A DNA stretch of 64,000 bases from Clostridium fungisolvens (GCF_014193895.1 NZ_BLZR01000001.1:3162001-3226000), one strand, 5' to 3'; shown: positions 18,424 to 27,685, counted from the stretch's first letter. The notes: generated by a model from the sequence alone, not told the origin. Numbers and translations are program-made.

Positions 18424-18917
18424 ATTAATATCTCCTTCATAAAATTCTTGTTATCTTAATCCTCTTTTCTCACATTTTTAAATTACTCTCCATATATCAT
18501 AAATTCATATATATTAAACATATTTGTCAGATTTGAAATCCAAACATCAAAATAACTACTTATTCATCAACTTCGTGAATTTTCTATCATATCTATTTAT
18601 ATTTAAGATAAATACTAACTAATACCAAGTTGCACTTATTATAAAAAATATATTAATCTAACACCCCATTCCTAAATTTATAAATGACCCGCCTCGCAAT
18701 AAATTTTAAATTTTAGTCTTATAATTATTAATATGCATTTGTATTTAAATTTGATAAATAAAAAAACTTCTAAAAATATTTAAATATCTAGGTTCAGCTA
18801 ACTTGATAACTTCATATTTTCCTTTACAATAAAGAAAAAGCTCAACATTAAGTAAATTAATGCTGAACTTTTCATATAATTTTACATACATCTAATTTTT
18901 AGTTTAATATTCATATC
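18424..18917. other. Gene-free region
   Basis: 494 bases, very AT rich, no gene. Contains a family C-like stretch (about 18788-18835: TAGGTTCAGCTAACTTGATA) directly before the terminator of the NAD-salvage operon. Otherwise nothing recognised. Confidence 0.5.
18836..18872 (-). terminator. Terminator of the NAD-salvage operon
   Basis: AAAAGCTCAACATTAA pairs with TTAATGCTGAACTTTT, including two G-T pairs, around a 5-base loop; 45 bases past the last gene. Confidence 0.7.
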
Positions 18918-20384
18918 TTAAAATCTTGAATGCAATCTATCTCTTATTTCTTTTAGAGAAAAGTCTTTCACAAGTTTTCCATCTTTAAACACAGTTTTTA
19001 AAAGATTATCATCTAGTTTCTCTTGTTCATTTAGAGTTAACTCGTCCTTATACAGAATATCTTGTCCATCTCTATAAACATAACACATACCTTTTTGAGA
19101 TTTTTTAAAGTTGCCTGTATCTGTTTTTGGATCCTTAAATATAAATTTCTCTGTTCCATTTATGATTGCATGAGTAGCTTTTAGAGCAAATCCAAAGGTA
19201 TCTCTAGTGTTATACTGATAAGTATAAGAACCAATGCCTAGAGTGCAATTGCTCACTGCGTAGCCTTTTTCTTCCAAGCCCTTACATATTTTTTCACATC
19301 TTTCAACTGTAATGCTATCACCATAAATAGTTCCTATTTTTTCATTCAAAACCTTATAACCCTTAGTATTTATATAACCTCCGAAGATTTCGTATAAAAG
19401 TTCTACGGTTCCTTTATATTCTGGACTATTCCTTAAAGCATCCTTATCTCCACAGATTATCTTAATAGGATCTCCACTATCCCCTCTTATTATTATCTTG
19501 CCATCTCTTTTTAGGATATCTTCTTTTAACTTTGGAAGTAGGGAGGTTATGACATTCCAATAGTCGTAAGTGTCTGATACTATACTTAGATTTCCCTTTG
19601 GGAACTTATCATTTATAAGAGTTTTATATGCACCTATTTCATCATCTCCATAGCTGCACATTACACTATGCTCTGTTGACGGAGTTCCCACAGCAACTAA
19701 TTCCTCATCAATGTTACAATTATAGTATTTCTCCAAATAATCAATTGCTGGTATTGTTGCGGTGCCTATAAAAGAAAGCAAATGACCTGAACTGCTAGAT
19801 TGCGCACTCTCTATAGAGCTGAAACCTCTCATGCTGAAATCACCACAAGCTCTTCTAACCTCTCCAACATCTACGGTTTTATTATAATACCCTTCAACTA
19901 TTTCTCTATATCTATAAGCTATAGTTGCACTAGTCATAGGCTGCCATATATTACAACTCATGAAGGTCTCTAAGTAATTCACAAGCCAAGCAAAGTCATC
20001 ATGAGTATTAGTAATTTCAATCATAGGGGTTTTTATATTTACTCTTTCCCCTTCTTCAATAGCCTTAATTTGTATTGGTAGATATCCTAGATCATGGAGT
20101 GCCTCAATGTGCCTTGTATCTGCTGCTATCTCCCCCATTGTTCTAGATATAATTCTTTTGTACTCTGACACTATTTCTTCTTTTGAAACATTAAAAAAGT
20201 TCTCATTAAAATACTCAATCAAATATTTTTTTAAAAAAGATTGAAGTCCAAACATAACAACCTTATTCATTTTTTCTTTTCTAGACATTCTTGGAGTCCA
20301 GTAACTTACAAGCTTAGTCATTCCTTCTGCATAACATATATGATGAATTGTTTTATAAAAATCTGTGAGCAATAGTGGATTCAT
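18918..20384 (-). CDS. Nicotinamide/nicotinate phosphoribosyltransferase, NAMPT family
   Basis: 488 aa, close to the ~490 aa of vertebrate NAMPT. Joins a pyridine base to PRPP to give the mononucleotide. Visible landmarks: N-terminal LLTDFYKTIHH, FSMRGFSS, the catalytic-His region TPSTEHS (His239), SIVSDTYDYWN, and the phosphate-binding RGDSGDPIKI. At the position of human Asp219, which contacts the nicotinamide amide group, this protein has Ala209 (SFIGTATIP versus GTDT in human, from memory). This and the operonic nicotinamidase suggest a preference for nicotinate. Last gene of a four-gene operon. Family certain, substrate open. Confidence 0.88.
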   Translation of the reverse strand: MNPLLLTDFYKTIHHICYAEGMTKLVSYWTPRMSRKEKMNKVVMFGLQSFLKKYLIEYFNENFFNVSKEEIVSEYKRIISRTMGEIAADTRHIEALHDLGYLPIQIKAIEEGERVNIKTPMIEITNTHDDFAWLVNYLETFMSCNIWQPMTSATIAYRYREIVEGYYNKTVDVGEVRRACGDFSMRGFSSIESAQSSSSGHLLSFIGTATIPAIDYLEKYYNCNIDEELVAVGTPSTEHSVMCSYGDDEIGAYKTLINDKFPKGNLSIVSDTYDYWNVITSLLPKLKEDILKRDGKIIIRGDSGDPIKIICGDKDALRNSPEYKGTVELLYEIFGGYINTKGYKVLNEKIGTIYGDSITVERCEKICKGLEEKGYAVSNCTLGIGSYTYQYNTRDTFGFALKATHAIINGTEKFIFKDPKTDTGNFKKSQKGMCYVYRDGQDILYKDELTLNEQEKLDDNLLKTVFKDGKLVKDFSLKEIRDRLHSRF

Positions 20385-20450
20385 AATTATTCCCCTTTTA
20401 TTCTCTATAAATATATTTCTTTAGGTTAATATTTATATAATAATACATTT

Positions 20451-20990
20451 TTATCTCACAACCTTCACTTGTAAGCTTTCAATTACATGTAACGCTTTAT
20501 CATGAAGATCTTCATCGAAGCTTGCACATAATGCACCATCTACGCTTATATCAGCATTTGTATACTGTGACTGAAAGGTTACCACATTACTTACAACACA
20601 CATATTTGTAACTACTCCTATAAGCTCAATAATTCCTATATCATCACCTAAGTCCTCTACTATCTTTATCATATCTGCAGGGCTTATTCCAAAGCTTCCT
20701 TTATTATAATGGTACGTGTTCTTCACTTCCTTAAATTCCTTAAGACTTCCATAAAGATCATGGCCCTCTGTACCTTCAATGCAATGTATAACAGGCAAAT
20801 TCTTTCCCTCTCTTGTTTCAAGATAATTTTCATGATGAGTGTCATAGGTAAATAGGACTTTTTCACCTTCATCTAAATACTTCTTAACTTTATCATATAT
20901 AGGCTTTTCAAGCTCTACAGCCTTGTCAAATCCTAATGCTCCGTCTACAAAATCCTTTTGATAATCAACCACTACTAACAACTTTCTCAT
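20451..20990 (-). CDS. pncA: Nicotinamidase (isochorismatase-fold cysteine hydrolase)
   Basis: 179 aa. Hydrolyses nicotinamide to nicotinic acid. The N-terminal VVDYQKDFVDGALGF contributes the catalytic Asp and metal-site Asp. TYDTHHENYL supplies the metal-binding Asp-x-His. GVVTNMCVVSNV carries the nucleophilic Cys (about residue 132). Strong RBS ATAGGAGGGG. It lies 12 bases after the PRPP-synthetase-like gene and 66 bases before the phosphoribosyltransferase, so it should supply that enzyme's base. Confidence 0.88.
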   Translation of the reverse strand: MRKLLVVVDYQKDFVDGALGFDKAVELEKPIYDKVKKYLDEGEKVLFTYDTHHENYLETREGKNLPVIHCIEGTEGHDLYGSLKEFKEVKNTYHYNKGSFGISPADMIKIVEDLGDDIGIIELIGVVTNMCVVSNVVTFQSQYTNADISVDGALCASFDEDLHDKALHVIESLQVKVVR

Positions 20991-21002
20991 AAATATCCCC
21001 TC

Positions 21003-21794
21003 CTATATTTCATGTACTCTAATTTTTTCGTGGTCTTTGCTTAGTATACTATTGGTTGTAAATACTTCTTTAATCAAATCAGTCTTCAATATATCACCTT
21101 CAAAGATGGTATCTTCACAGTGGGTTACAACTAGGTATATCTCGTCAGCTCCAAGCTTTTTAAGTTCTTCTGCAGTTAATATAAATGTTCCACCTTTTGA
21201 ACATAAATCATCAACAATTATTGCTCTAAAAGCTTTAGAGGAAACCTCTCCATTTATTTTAAGATTCTTAATACGTCCTGTTTTAAAATCTCTTTCTTTA
21301 TTTGCTGTAAGCACATTTCCATGCTCTAGCTGCTTTTCATATCTTTTTGCAGCCCCTGCATCCGGATAAACTAAATATATTTCATCATCATTAAGATCTT
21401 TCAAAAGTTCTTTTGTCAAAGCCTGAGACATATTTACAACCTTAACTCTATCTAACAATGCAACAGACACCTCTGAATGAGGTTCATATACAGTAACTCT
21501 TTCAAAATTTAAACTATTTATTAATCTACAAAGATGTTTAAGAGTAAAAACCGTCATCCCCTCAGTTCTATCCATTCTTGAATAAGGCATATAAGGTATT
21601 ATAAGACTACATTTTTTATTAAGCTCATCTAAATGTCCTTTTAAAAATATCAAATGAGTTATATCTTCATCACTTTCAAACTTTATCTTTATTTCATTGT
21701 CATAACTATTAATAGCTAAGCTCTCATTATTAATTAATGCCTCTCCGTTAGGAAACTTCTTAATTTGTACTTTTTTATTATTTAGATATATCAT
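21003..21794 (-). CDS. Short ribose-phosphate pyrophosphokinase-like protein
   Basis: 263 aa versus about 315 for housekeeping Prs. Retains the key PRPP-synthetase elements: KKFPNGEAL (ribose-5-P/ATP region), YMPYSRMDRTEG (flexible-loop equivalent of YFGYARQDR), YEPHSEV (catalytic His region) and the PRPP loop IIVDDLCSKGGTFI. Likely makes PRPP, or a related pyrophosphorylated sugar, for the adjacent transferase. Divergent and short, so a specialised paralogue rather than the housekeeping enzyme. It and a NAMPT homologue together resemble the gene pair of phage NARP1 NAD-rebuilding systems. Confidence 0.82.
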   Translation of the reverse strand: MIYLNNKKVQIKKFPNGEALINNESLAINSYDNEIKIKFESDEDITHLIFLKGHLDELNKKCSLIIPYMPYSRMDRTEGMTVFTLKHLCRLINSLNFERVTVYEPHSEVSVALLDRVKVVNMSQALTKELLKDLNDDEIYLVYPDAGAAKRYEKQLEHGNVLTANKERDFKTGRIKNLKINGEVSSKAFRAIIVDDLCSKGGTFILTAEELKKLGADEIYLVVTHCEDTIFEGDILKTDLIKEVFTTNSILSKDHEKIRVHEI

Positions 21795-21814
21795 AAAGAC
21801 TTCCCTCCCTATTA

Positions 21815-22705
21815 TTAAAAATTATGTTCCCAGTTTTCGTTGAACTTGAATACTTTTGCAGGTCTAAAAGGCTTTCCTTCTATCTTTTCGTCAGTTTCAA
21901 TTATCATATCATCCATTTTTCGTCTAAAATTAAGTATTTCTCTTCCCATGATAGCTTCATAGACATTTTGTAGTTCCTTTACTGTAAATAACCTTGGAAG
22001 CAAATTGAATGCAATTGGAGTATATTCTACTTTATTTCTTAATCTATCAACTGCGTAATCAAGAATCTTATAATGGTCAAAAGCCAGATTTTCTGTAGAT
22101 TCATCTAACAGAATATAAGTCATTTCTTTTCTTCTATATATATTTCTATCAATCTTCTCTATTATTTGGTATTTTACTTCAACCTCATTATCTTCAGATT
22201 TTAGAGTGAGTATGTGATTATTTTCTATATGGCTATCATTTTTCTTGGTTTCAACAAGAACTTTATCTATCCAAAACCACTTACTTTCTTTCAATTCGTT
22301 TGTTTCTTCAAACTTTATAATTTCTTTTTCAATTAAAGCCATGTTTCCAATGCTAATAACCCTAGTTCTCTTGTCTCTATTTATATCTCCAAAGGTATAA
22401 AGTTGCTCAATATAAACATCATCTACTCCTGTTTTTTCTCTTAGTTTTCTTTTTGCTCCCTCTTCCAGTCCTTCGTTTATATCAATAAAACCGCCAGGTA
22501 TGGACCATCTTCCCTTATCAGGATACTCATCTCTTTTAACTAAAAGAACCTGCATTCCCTTTTTAGGAACCTTTCTTTGGTTTTCTTCTTTTATATCATC
22601 TGTAGTAAATATTATTACATCATTTGTTACACTCGGTCTTTCATATTGATTTACATCATAGTTTTTAAAAAATTCTGCTTCGTTATCTATAAAATGTTTA
22701 TCCAA
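21815..22705 (-). CDS. NrtR-like Nudix transcriptional regulator of NAD metabolism
   Basis: About 296 aa. Residues ~25-160 are a Nudix domain; its box GGFIDINEGLEEGAKRKLRE departs from GX5EX7REUXEEXGU at two Glu positions (both Lys here), so hydrolysis is probably lost. Residues ~200-296 look like the winged-helix DNA-binding domain of NrtR (LPRLFTVKELQNVYEAIMG, NFRRKMDDM). Known NrtR proteins sense ADP-ribose and repress NAD genes. The start is uncertain: GTG at 22714 is too close to GGAG, TTG at 22705 fits better. First gene of the operon with a palindromic operator upstream. Confidence 0.8.
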   Translation of the reverse strand: MDKHFIDNEAEFFKNYDVNQYERPSVTNDVIIFTTDDIKEENQRKVPKKGMQVLLVKRDEYPDKGRWSIPGGFIDINEGLEEGAKRKLREKTGVDDVYIEQLYTFGDINRDKRTRVISIGNMALIEKEIIKFEETNELKESKWFWIDKVLVETKKNDSHIENNHILTLKSEDNEVEVKYQIIEKIDRNIYRRKEMTYILLDESTENLAFDHYKILDYAVDRLRNKVEYTPIAFNLLPRLFTVKELQNVYEAIMGREILNFRRKMDDMIIETDEKIEGKPFRPAKVFKFNENWEHNF

Positions 22706-22736
22706 GTTTTGCACTCTCCAACTTATTATCTTTTAG

Positions 22737-22792
22737 ATAATATCAAATTGATATTATGTTTTTATAATATGCTTAATTCTATTTTTTGTCAA
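22737..22792 (-). promoter_or_regulatory. Promoter and palindromic operator of the NAD-salvage operon
   Basis: Minus strand: consensus TTGACA (22787-22792), 17-base spacer, TATTAT (22764-22769), start near 22757. Centred on 22747 is the palindrome AATATCAAATTGATATT, extending to 10-base arms (22737-22757), just downstream of the start site. It is well placed for repression by the Nudix regulator. Confidence 0.78.
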
Positions 22793-23169
22793 CTGATTTT
22801 TATATAATGATGGACGAAGATTTATTTATTAAATATGCTACTGAAATTGATGAATCCTGTTTTAATTTATGGGGAACTTCAGAAAACTTCATAAGAAATG
22901 GTTTTGGTTTTTGCATATTAAAAGATAACGAATTTGTTAGTGTATGCAATACTTACTATGTAAAAGATGGCTCAGCTGAAATTGATATTATTACCCTAAA
23001 TAACTTCAGAAATCAAGGCTTTGCCCTTATGACATGCACCGTTTTTACAAAATATTGTATGAAACATAATATAAATCCAATATGGGATTGCGACAACGGA
23101 AATAAAGAATCTAAAAACTTAGCAAAAAAAATAGGTTTGCAAAGTTTACGACAAACCTATCTCCTTTAG
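22786..23169 (+). pseudogene. GNAT acetyltransferase remnant, N-terminal half missing
   Basis: About 120-127 aa resembling only the C-terminal GNAT domain of the ~250 aa GNAT_acetyltran type. It has FCILKDNEFVSVCNTYYVKDG (about residues 44-64), an EIDIITLNNFRNQGFALMTC acetyl-CoA pocket and NPIWDCDNGNKESKNLAKKI. No ribosome binding site precedes the possible starts (TTG 22786, ATG 22807), and the 5' end overlaps the -35 box of the divergent NAD operon. Probably a decayed gene, though a short functional protein cannot be excluded. Confidence 0.6.
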
Positions 23170-23207
23170 TATACCTAAATTTTATTTAATTTTCAGAATT
23201 TCTTTTC

Positions 23208-24236
23208 TTATATACTTTTAGTAGATTGTCCTACAACAAGTTCCCCTTGAAAAGTCTTATGCTCAACTAAGGTTTTTTTGCTAATAACATTGAATAAAAT
23301 CTTTATGGTTTCTTCAGCTATTTCTTCAACTGGTTGCCTAATAGTTGTTATAGAAGGATTATAATAACTGGCAATATCAAGTCCGTCAAATCCTAATACC
23401 GAATAATCTTCTGGAACGGTTTTACCTATATCAAAAATAGCCTTACATGCTCCTATAGCCATACTATCACAAATAGCATAAATTGCAGTGAAATCCTCAT
23501 TTTTATTTAAAAGTTCTGTAGCAACAGCATAACCATTTTCCATAGAATAGCTTTCAAGCTCATCTTTCATTATACCAATTAAATTTTTATTTATTTCAAT
23601 TCCATTATCTTTTAAAGCTCTAGTATAGCCATTAAATCTAAGCATACCAATACTTTCGTCATCCATTGGGGCAGTTATTATCGCAATTTTTTTATGACCT
23701 TGTTTGCATAAATAATCTACAATTTTATAACTTTCTTTAAAATCGTCAACTGATACCGAGGAACAAATAGATTTATCTAAGTTTTCCATAGTTGCAATTG
23801 TACTTAAAACAAATGGTACATTTAACATTCTTAGCTTTTCGTCTGGATGAGAAAAGTGGCCGCCTAAGAACACAATACCTTTAAGCTTCTTCTCTTTTAT
23901 AAGCTCAATAGCTATATCTACTTCATTTTCTTTATTATCAACATGCTGAAGAATGAAAGAATACTTCTTTTCCTTTATCTTTTTTTCGAATATTTTAATC
24001 ATGTTGCTGAAGAAAGGATTTGTAATACCTTTTATAAGAACCGCAATTGCTTTAGAATCTGTTCTCTTAAGGTTACGAGCACTGTTATTAGGCACATAGT
24101 TATTTTCTCTAATAACCTGCATAATCATCGCCTTAGTTTCCTCATTAATATCAGGGTGATTATTTATAGCTCTAGAAACTGTACTTACTCCCACTCCACA
24201 TAATCTTGCAATATCCTTTATTGTAATTATCTCCAT
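23208..24236 (-). CDS. LacI family transcriptional regulator of maltodextrin genes
   Basis: About 342 aa. N-terminal helix-turn-helix ITIKDIARLCGVGVSTVSRA and hinge helix (NNSARNLKRTDSKAI), then a periplasmic-binding-protein-like sensor domain ending at about 340. The start ATG at 24236 gives the usual distance to the HTH; ATGs at 24245 and 24254 are also possible. Lies behind malQ and its terminator. Inferred to bind the paired ACGGTACC sites in the malE promoter and to respond to a maltodextrin. Confidence 0.88.
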   Translation of the reverse strand: MEIITIKDIARLCGVGVSTVSRAINNHPDINEETKAMIMQVIRENNYVPNNSARNLKRTDSKAIAVLIKGITNPFFSNMIKIFEKKIKEKKYSFILQHVDNKENEVDIAIELIKEKKLKGIVFLGGHFSHPDEKLRMLNVPFVLSTIATMENLDKSICSSVSVDDFKESYKIVDYLCKQGHKKIAIITAPMDDESIGMLRFNGYTRALKDNGIEINKNLIGIMKDELESYSMENGYAVATELLNKNEDFTAIYAICDSMAIGACKAIFDIGKTVPEDYSVLGFDGLDIASYYNPSITTIRQPVEEIAEETIKILFNVISKKTLVEHKTFQGELVVGQSTKSI

Positions 24237-24354
24237 ATTATTCATCCTTCTCATTCCCCAAACCTAATAAAATATGTTAAAATTTAATATTTTATGTATA
24301 ATATTATTATAATAGCAAAAACATGTAAATGTAATGGAATTTTCAACGAATTTT

Positions 24355-24383
24355 GAAATCCCCAACAAATAATTGGGGATTTC
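24355..24383 (-). terminator. Terminator after malQ
   Basis: Perfect 11-bp arms GAAATCCCCAA / TTGGGGATTTC, 5 bases past the malQ stop; tail only weakly T rich. Confidence 0.65.
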
Positions 24384-24388
24384 TTGGT

Positions 24389-25867
24389 TTACCTTCCGTA
24401 TAACTTGGTTATTTTCCTTATCTTTTCTGCTAATTCTGGTGTAAAATCGTTGTGTGAAAGTCTCCACTTCCAATTATTCCCCAATGTAGAAGGTATATTT
24501 ATCCTTGCTTCGCTACCAAGACCTAAATAATCTTGAATTGGAATAATAGCAAGGTCTGATACAGTTGAAAAAGCTAATCTTATAAATTTCCAATTAACAT
24601 CCTCTATATTATTTTCATCAATATCTAAATAATCAATTGCTAATTTTTTATCTTCAGAATTAAGTTTATGGTACCATTCCGAAATAGTCTCATTATCGTG
24701 AGTTCCTGTGTATACAACAGAATTTCTATTATAATTATGAGGCATATAATCTCCTGCTTCTCTTGAGTCGAAAGCAAACTCCAGTACTTTCATTCCTGGA
24801 TAGCCTGTTCTTCTAACAAGTTCTAACACGCTCTCGGTAAGGAATCCCAAATCTTCAGCAATTATATCCAAATCTCCAAGGGCACTCTTTATGGCATCAA
24901 AAATATCATAACCTGGGCCTTTTTTCCACTGTCCTGTTTGTGCTGTTAGAGCACCAAAAGGAATTGAATAATACTCATCAAATCCTCTGAAATGATCAAC
25001 TCGAACAACATCATACAGTTTAAAAGAATAAGCGATTCTCTGTATCCACCAAGTATATGAGTTTCTCTTATGATACTCCCAATCATATAGGGGATTTCCC
25101 CAGAGCTGACCAGTTGCAGAAAAAGCATCAGGTGGACATCCGGCTACAGAAATCGGGCGCCTATTTGAATCAAATTGAAACAACTCTGGATTAGCCCAAG
25201 CATCTGAACTATCAAAAGCTACATAAATTGGAATATCACCTATTATTCTTATCCCATTCTGATTTGCATAAGCTTTTAGATTTAACCACTGTTTTATAAA
25301 CATAAACTGTTGAAATTTATAGAATGATATTTCATCTGCATATTCATTCTTGTATCTCTCTATGGAAGACTGCTCTCTAAGTTTTATATCGTCATCCCAT
25401 TCACTCCAGCTTTTACCTTTGTAACTATTTTTAACAGCCATATAAAGAGAATAGTCTTCTAACCAATATGAATTTTCTCTTACGAATTCATTAAATTCAC
25501 TATTATTAGTAATATTACTTCTCTCATATGAAGTTCTTAATATCTTGAATCTAGATAGATATACTTTCTCATAATCGACATATCTATCATTATTTCCAAA
25601 ATCATAACTTTCACATTCTTCTCTTGTCAAATACCCCTCAAAGATCAAAGCTTCTAAATCGATAAAATATGGATTCCCAGCAAAAGTAGAAAATGATTGG
25701 TAAGGTGAATCACCATACCCAGTTGGTCCTAGAGGCAGTATCTGCCAAAATTTTTGACCTGCCGCTTTTAGTTTATCTATAAAGTCATATGCATTTTTCG
25801 AAAAAGTCCCTATGCCATATTTTCCTGGCAAACTTGATATAGGCAACAATACACCACTGGCTCTCAT
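24389..25867 (-). CDS. malQ: 4-alpha-glucanotransferase (amylomaltase)
   Basis: GH77 enzyme that disproportionates maltodextrins in the cytoplasm, releasing glucose and longer chains. 492 aa, usual length. Opens MRASGVLLPISSLPGKYGIG; contains the nucleophile region VVRVDHFRGFDEYYSIP, the acid/base IIAEDLGFLTESV and the third Asp in VYTGTHDNETISEW. RBS AAGGAGGAT. 40 bases after malG, so part of malEFGQ. Confidence 0.96.
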   Translation of the reverse strand: MRASGVLLPISSLPGKYGIGTFSKNAYDFIDKLKAAGQKFWQILPLGPTGYGDSPYQSFSTFAGNPYFIDLEALIFEGYLTREECESYDFGNNDRYVDYEKVYLSRFKILRTSYERSNITNNSEFNEFVRENSYWLEDYSLYMAVKNSYKGKSWSEWDDDIKLREQSSIERYKNEYADEISFYKFQQFMFIKQWLNLKAYANQNGIRIIGDIPIYVAFDSSDAWANPELFQFDSNRRPISVAGCPPDAFSATGQLWGNPLYDWEYHKRNSYTWWIQRIAYSFKLYDVVRVDHFRGFDEYYSIPFGALTAQTGQWKKGPGYDIFDAIKSALGDLDIIAEDLGFLTESVLELVRRTGYPGMKVLEFAFDSREAGDYMPHNYNRNSVVYTGTHDNETISEWYHKLNSEDKKLAIDYLDIDENNIEDVNWKFIRLAFSTVSDLAIIPIQDYLGLGSEARINIPSTLGNNWKWRLSHNDFTPELAEKIRKITKLYGR

Positions 25868-25907
25868 ATCCTTCCTCCTTTATAGTATATTTTATATTAT
25901 ATTCACC

Positions 25908-26741
25908 TTATCCTTTAACAGCTCCTGCAGCTATACCTTTAATAATGTGTTTTTGACAAGTGAAGTAGAATATCACAATTGGTACAATAGCTAATACTAG
26001 CATAGCCATCATAGCTCCCATATCAATAGACCCATATCCACCTTTTAAGTATTGAATAGCGATTGGTATGGTCTTATATTCACTACCTATAAGCAAGTAT
26101 GGAAGTAAATAGTCATTCCATATCCACATTGCATTAAGTATGGAAACAGTTATAGATATTGGTTTTAAAATTGGAAATACGACTTTAAAAAAGGTTTGAA
26201 TAGGATTGCACCCATCAATAAGAGCGGCTTCTTCAATTTCTAATGGAATAGATTTTACAAAACCTGAGAACATGAACACAGATAAGCCTGAAGCGAATCC
26301 AAGATATATTACAATAATTCCAATAGGATTATCCAAATGAAGCATATTAGCAACCTTAGTTGTAGTAAACATTACCATCTGGAATGGTACAATCATGGAA
26401 AATACAAATAAATAATACATAAACTTTGTTATTTTGCTTTTAACTCTAGTTATATACCAACCTGTCATTGAAGTGAACAACACTATAACAATCACCGAAG
26501 ATACAGTAATAAAAAATGAGTATCCAAACGCTTTTAAAAATCCAGTCTTTATTAAACCATTAGTATAGTTTTCCAATCCAGTAAAAGTTTGTTTTGTCGG
26601 AAAAACAAAAGGAGTATCACTGATAAAGAATTTCCCTTTGAAGGAATTCATTAACACTATTAGAATAGGAACTAAAAATGCTATAGCAAGTACAAGTAAT
26701 ATAACAAATATCACACTATCTTTAAACTTTGAATCCTTCAT
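25908..26741 (-). CDS. malG: Maltodextrin ABC transporter permease MalG-type
   Basis: 277 aa, six transmembrane helices. The EAA loop that contacts the ATPase reads EIEEAALIDGCNPIQTFFKV. Start ATG overlaps the malF stop by one base, so the two are translationally coupled. Carbohydrate-specific CUT1 family. Confidence 0.93.
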   Translation of the reverse strand: MKDSKFKDSVIFVILLVLAIAFLVPILIVLMNSFKGKFFISDTPFVFPTKQTFTGLENYTNGLIKTGFLKAFGYSFFITVSSVIVIVLFTSMTGWYITRVKSKITKFMYYLFVFSMIVPFQMVMFTTTKVANMLHLDNPIGIIVIYLGFASGLSVFMFSGFVKSIPLEIEEAALIDGCNPIQTFFKVVFPILKPISITVSILNAMWIWNDYLLPYLLIGSEYKTIPIAIQYLKGGYGSIDMGAMMAMLVLAIVPIVIFYFTCQKHIIKGIAAGAVKG

Positions 26742-27583
26742 TAACTTTCTACCTCCCTACTTCTTGTAAATATAAGCTGTGCAAACGCAAATACTCCAAC
26801 TAGTAAAAAGAAAAGAACTGCTTTTGCTTGGCCTACGCCTTCTGAGCCAACAGAGCCATAGAAAGTATTATATATATCTAATGCTAGCATAGCTGTTTTC
26901 TTTGCAGGTGCACCTGCAGTTAATGCTAAGTTCTGGTCAAATAACTTAAAAGAGTTTGATATGGTTAGGAATAAACATATTGTTATAGAAGGCATAATCA
27001 TAGGTATCTTTATATTTCTAAGTATTCTAAGGGAGCTTGCCCCATCTATCTTTGCTGCTTCTACAAGATCCTCAGGAACATTTTGAATTCCTGCAATATA
27101 TATAATCATCATATAGCCTATAAGCTGCCAGTTCATTAAAACTACAAGGCCATAGAAACCAAACTTAGGATCATAAGTCATAGTAACACCGAATTTATAT
27201 AAAACACCATTGATTATAAGCTGCCATATATATCCGAGAACTATTCCCCCTATTAAATTAGGCATAAAAAATGCAGATCTAAAAATATTTGAACCCTTTT
27301 TACCTCTTGTAAGCAATAGTGCTAATATAAAAGCAAATATATTTATTGTTATCACTGATATCACAGTAAACTTAGCAGTAAAAATTAACGCATTCATAAA
27401 ATCTTTATTATGAATAGCTTTTACGTAATTGCTTAATCCTATAAATTTAGAATTAGTTACCGTTGTAAACTCTGTAAAAGATAAATACATCCCTAATATA
27501 AATGGCACTAAAAAAGCTATTAAAAAGGCTATCAGGGTTGGAAGTAAAAATATATGAAAATACTTTTTTAATATCTTCTCCAC
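26741..27583 (-). CDS. malF: Maltodextrin ABC transporter permease MalF-type
   Basis: 280 aa, six transmembrane helices, lacking the long extra domain of E. coli MalF, as in Gram-positives. EAA loop: EDLVEAAKIDGASSLRILRN. GTG start seven bases after GGAGAAG. No malK ATPase gene is in the cluster, so a shared MsmX/MsmK-type ATPase encoded elsewhere is presumed. Confidence 0.92.
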   Translation of the reverse strand: MEKILKKYFHIFLLPTLIAFLIAFLVPFILGMYLSFTEFTTVTNSKFIGLSNYVKAIHNKDFMNALIFTAKFTVISVITINIFAFILALLLTRGKKGSNIFRSAFFMPNLIGGIVLGYIWQLIINGVLYKFGVTMTYDPKFGFYGLVVLMNWQLIGYMMIIYIAGIQNVPEDLVEAAKIDGASSLRILRNIKIPMIMPSITICLFLTISNSFKLFDQNLALTAGAPAKKTAMLALDIYNTFYGSVGSEGVGQAKAVLFFLLVGVFAFAQLIFTRSREVES

Positions 27584-27610
27584 GTTATCTTCTCCTACTC
27601 TTAATTTTAA

Positions 27611-27646
27611 AATGGTGAGTTAGAGTAATTCTCTATGCTCACCATT
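27611..27646 (-). promoter_or_regulatory. Intercistronic hairpin between malE and malF
   Basis: Arms AATGGTGAG and CTCACCATT plus an inner AGAG/CTCT pairing, followed by TTTTAAAATT on the minus strand and then the malF RBS. Likely a partial terminator or a 3'-end stabiliser that lets malE be expressed above the permeases. Confidence 0.6.
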
Positions 27647-27685
27647 AGTTAATTATTTTAAGTTATATTATATTTAAAAATATTA

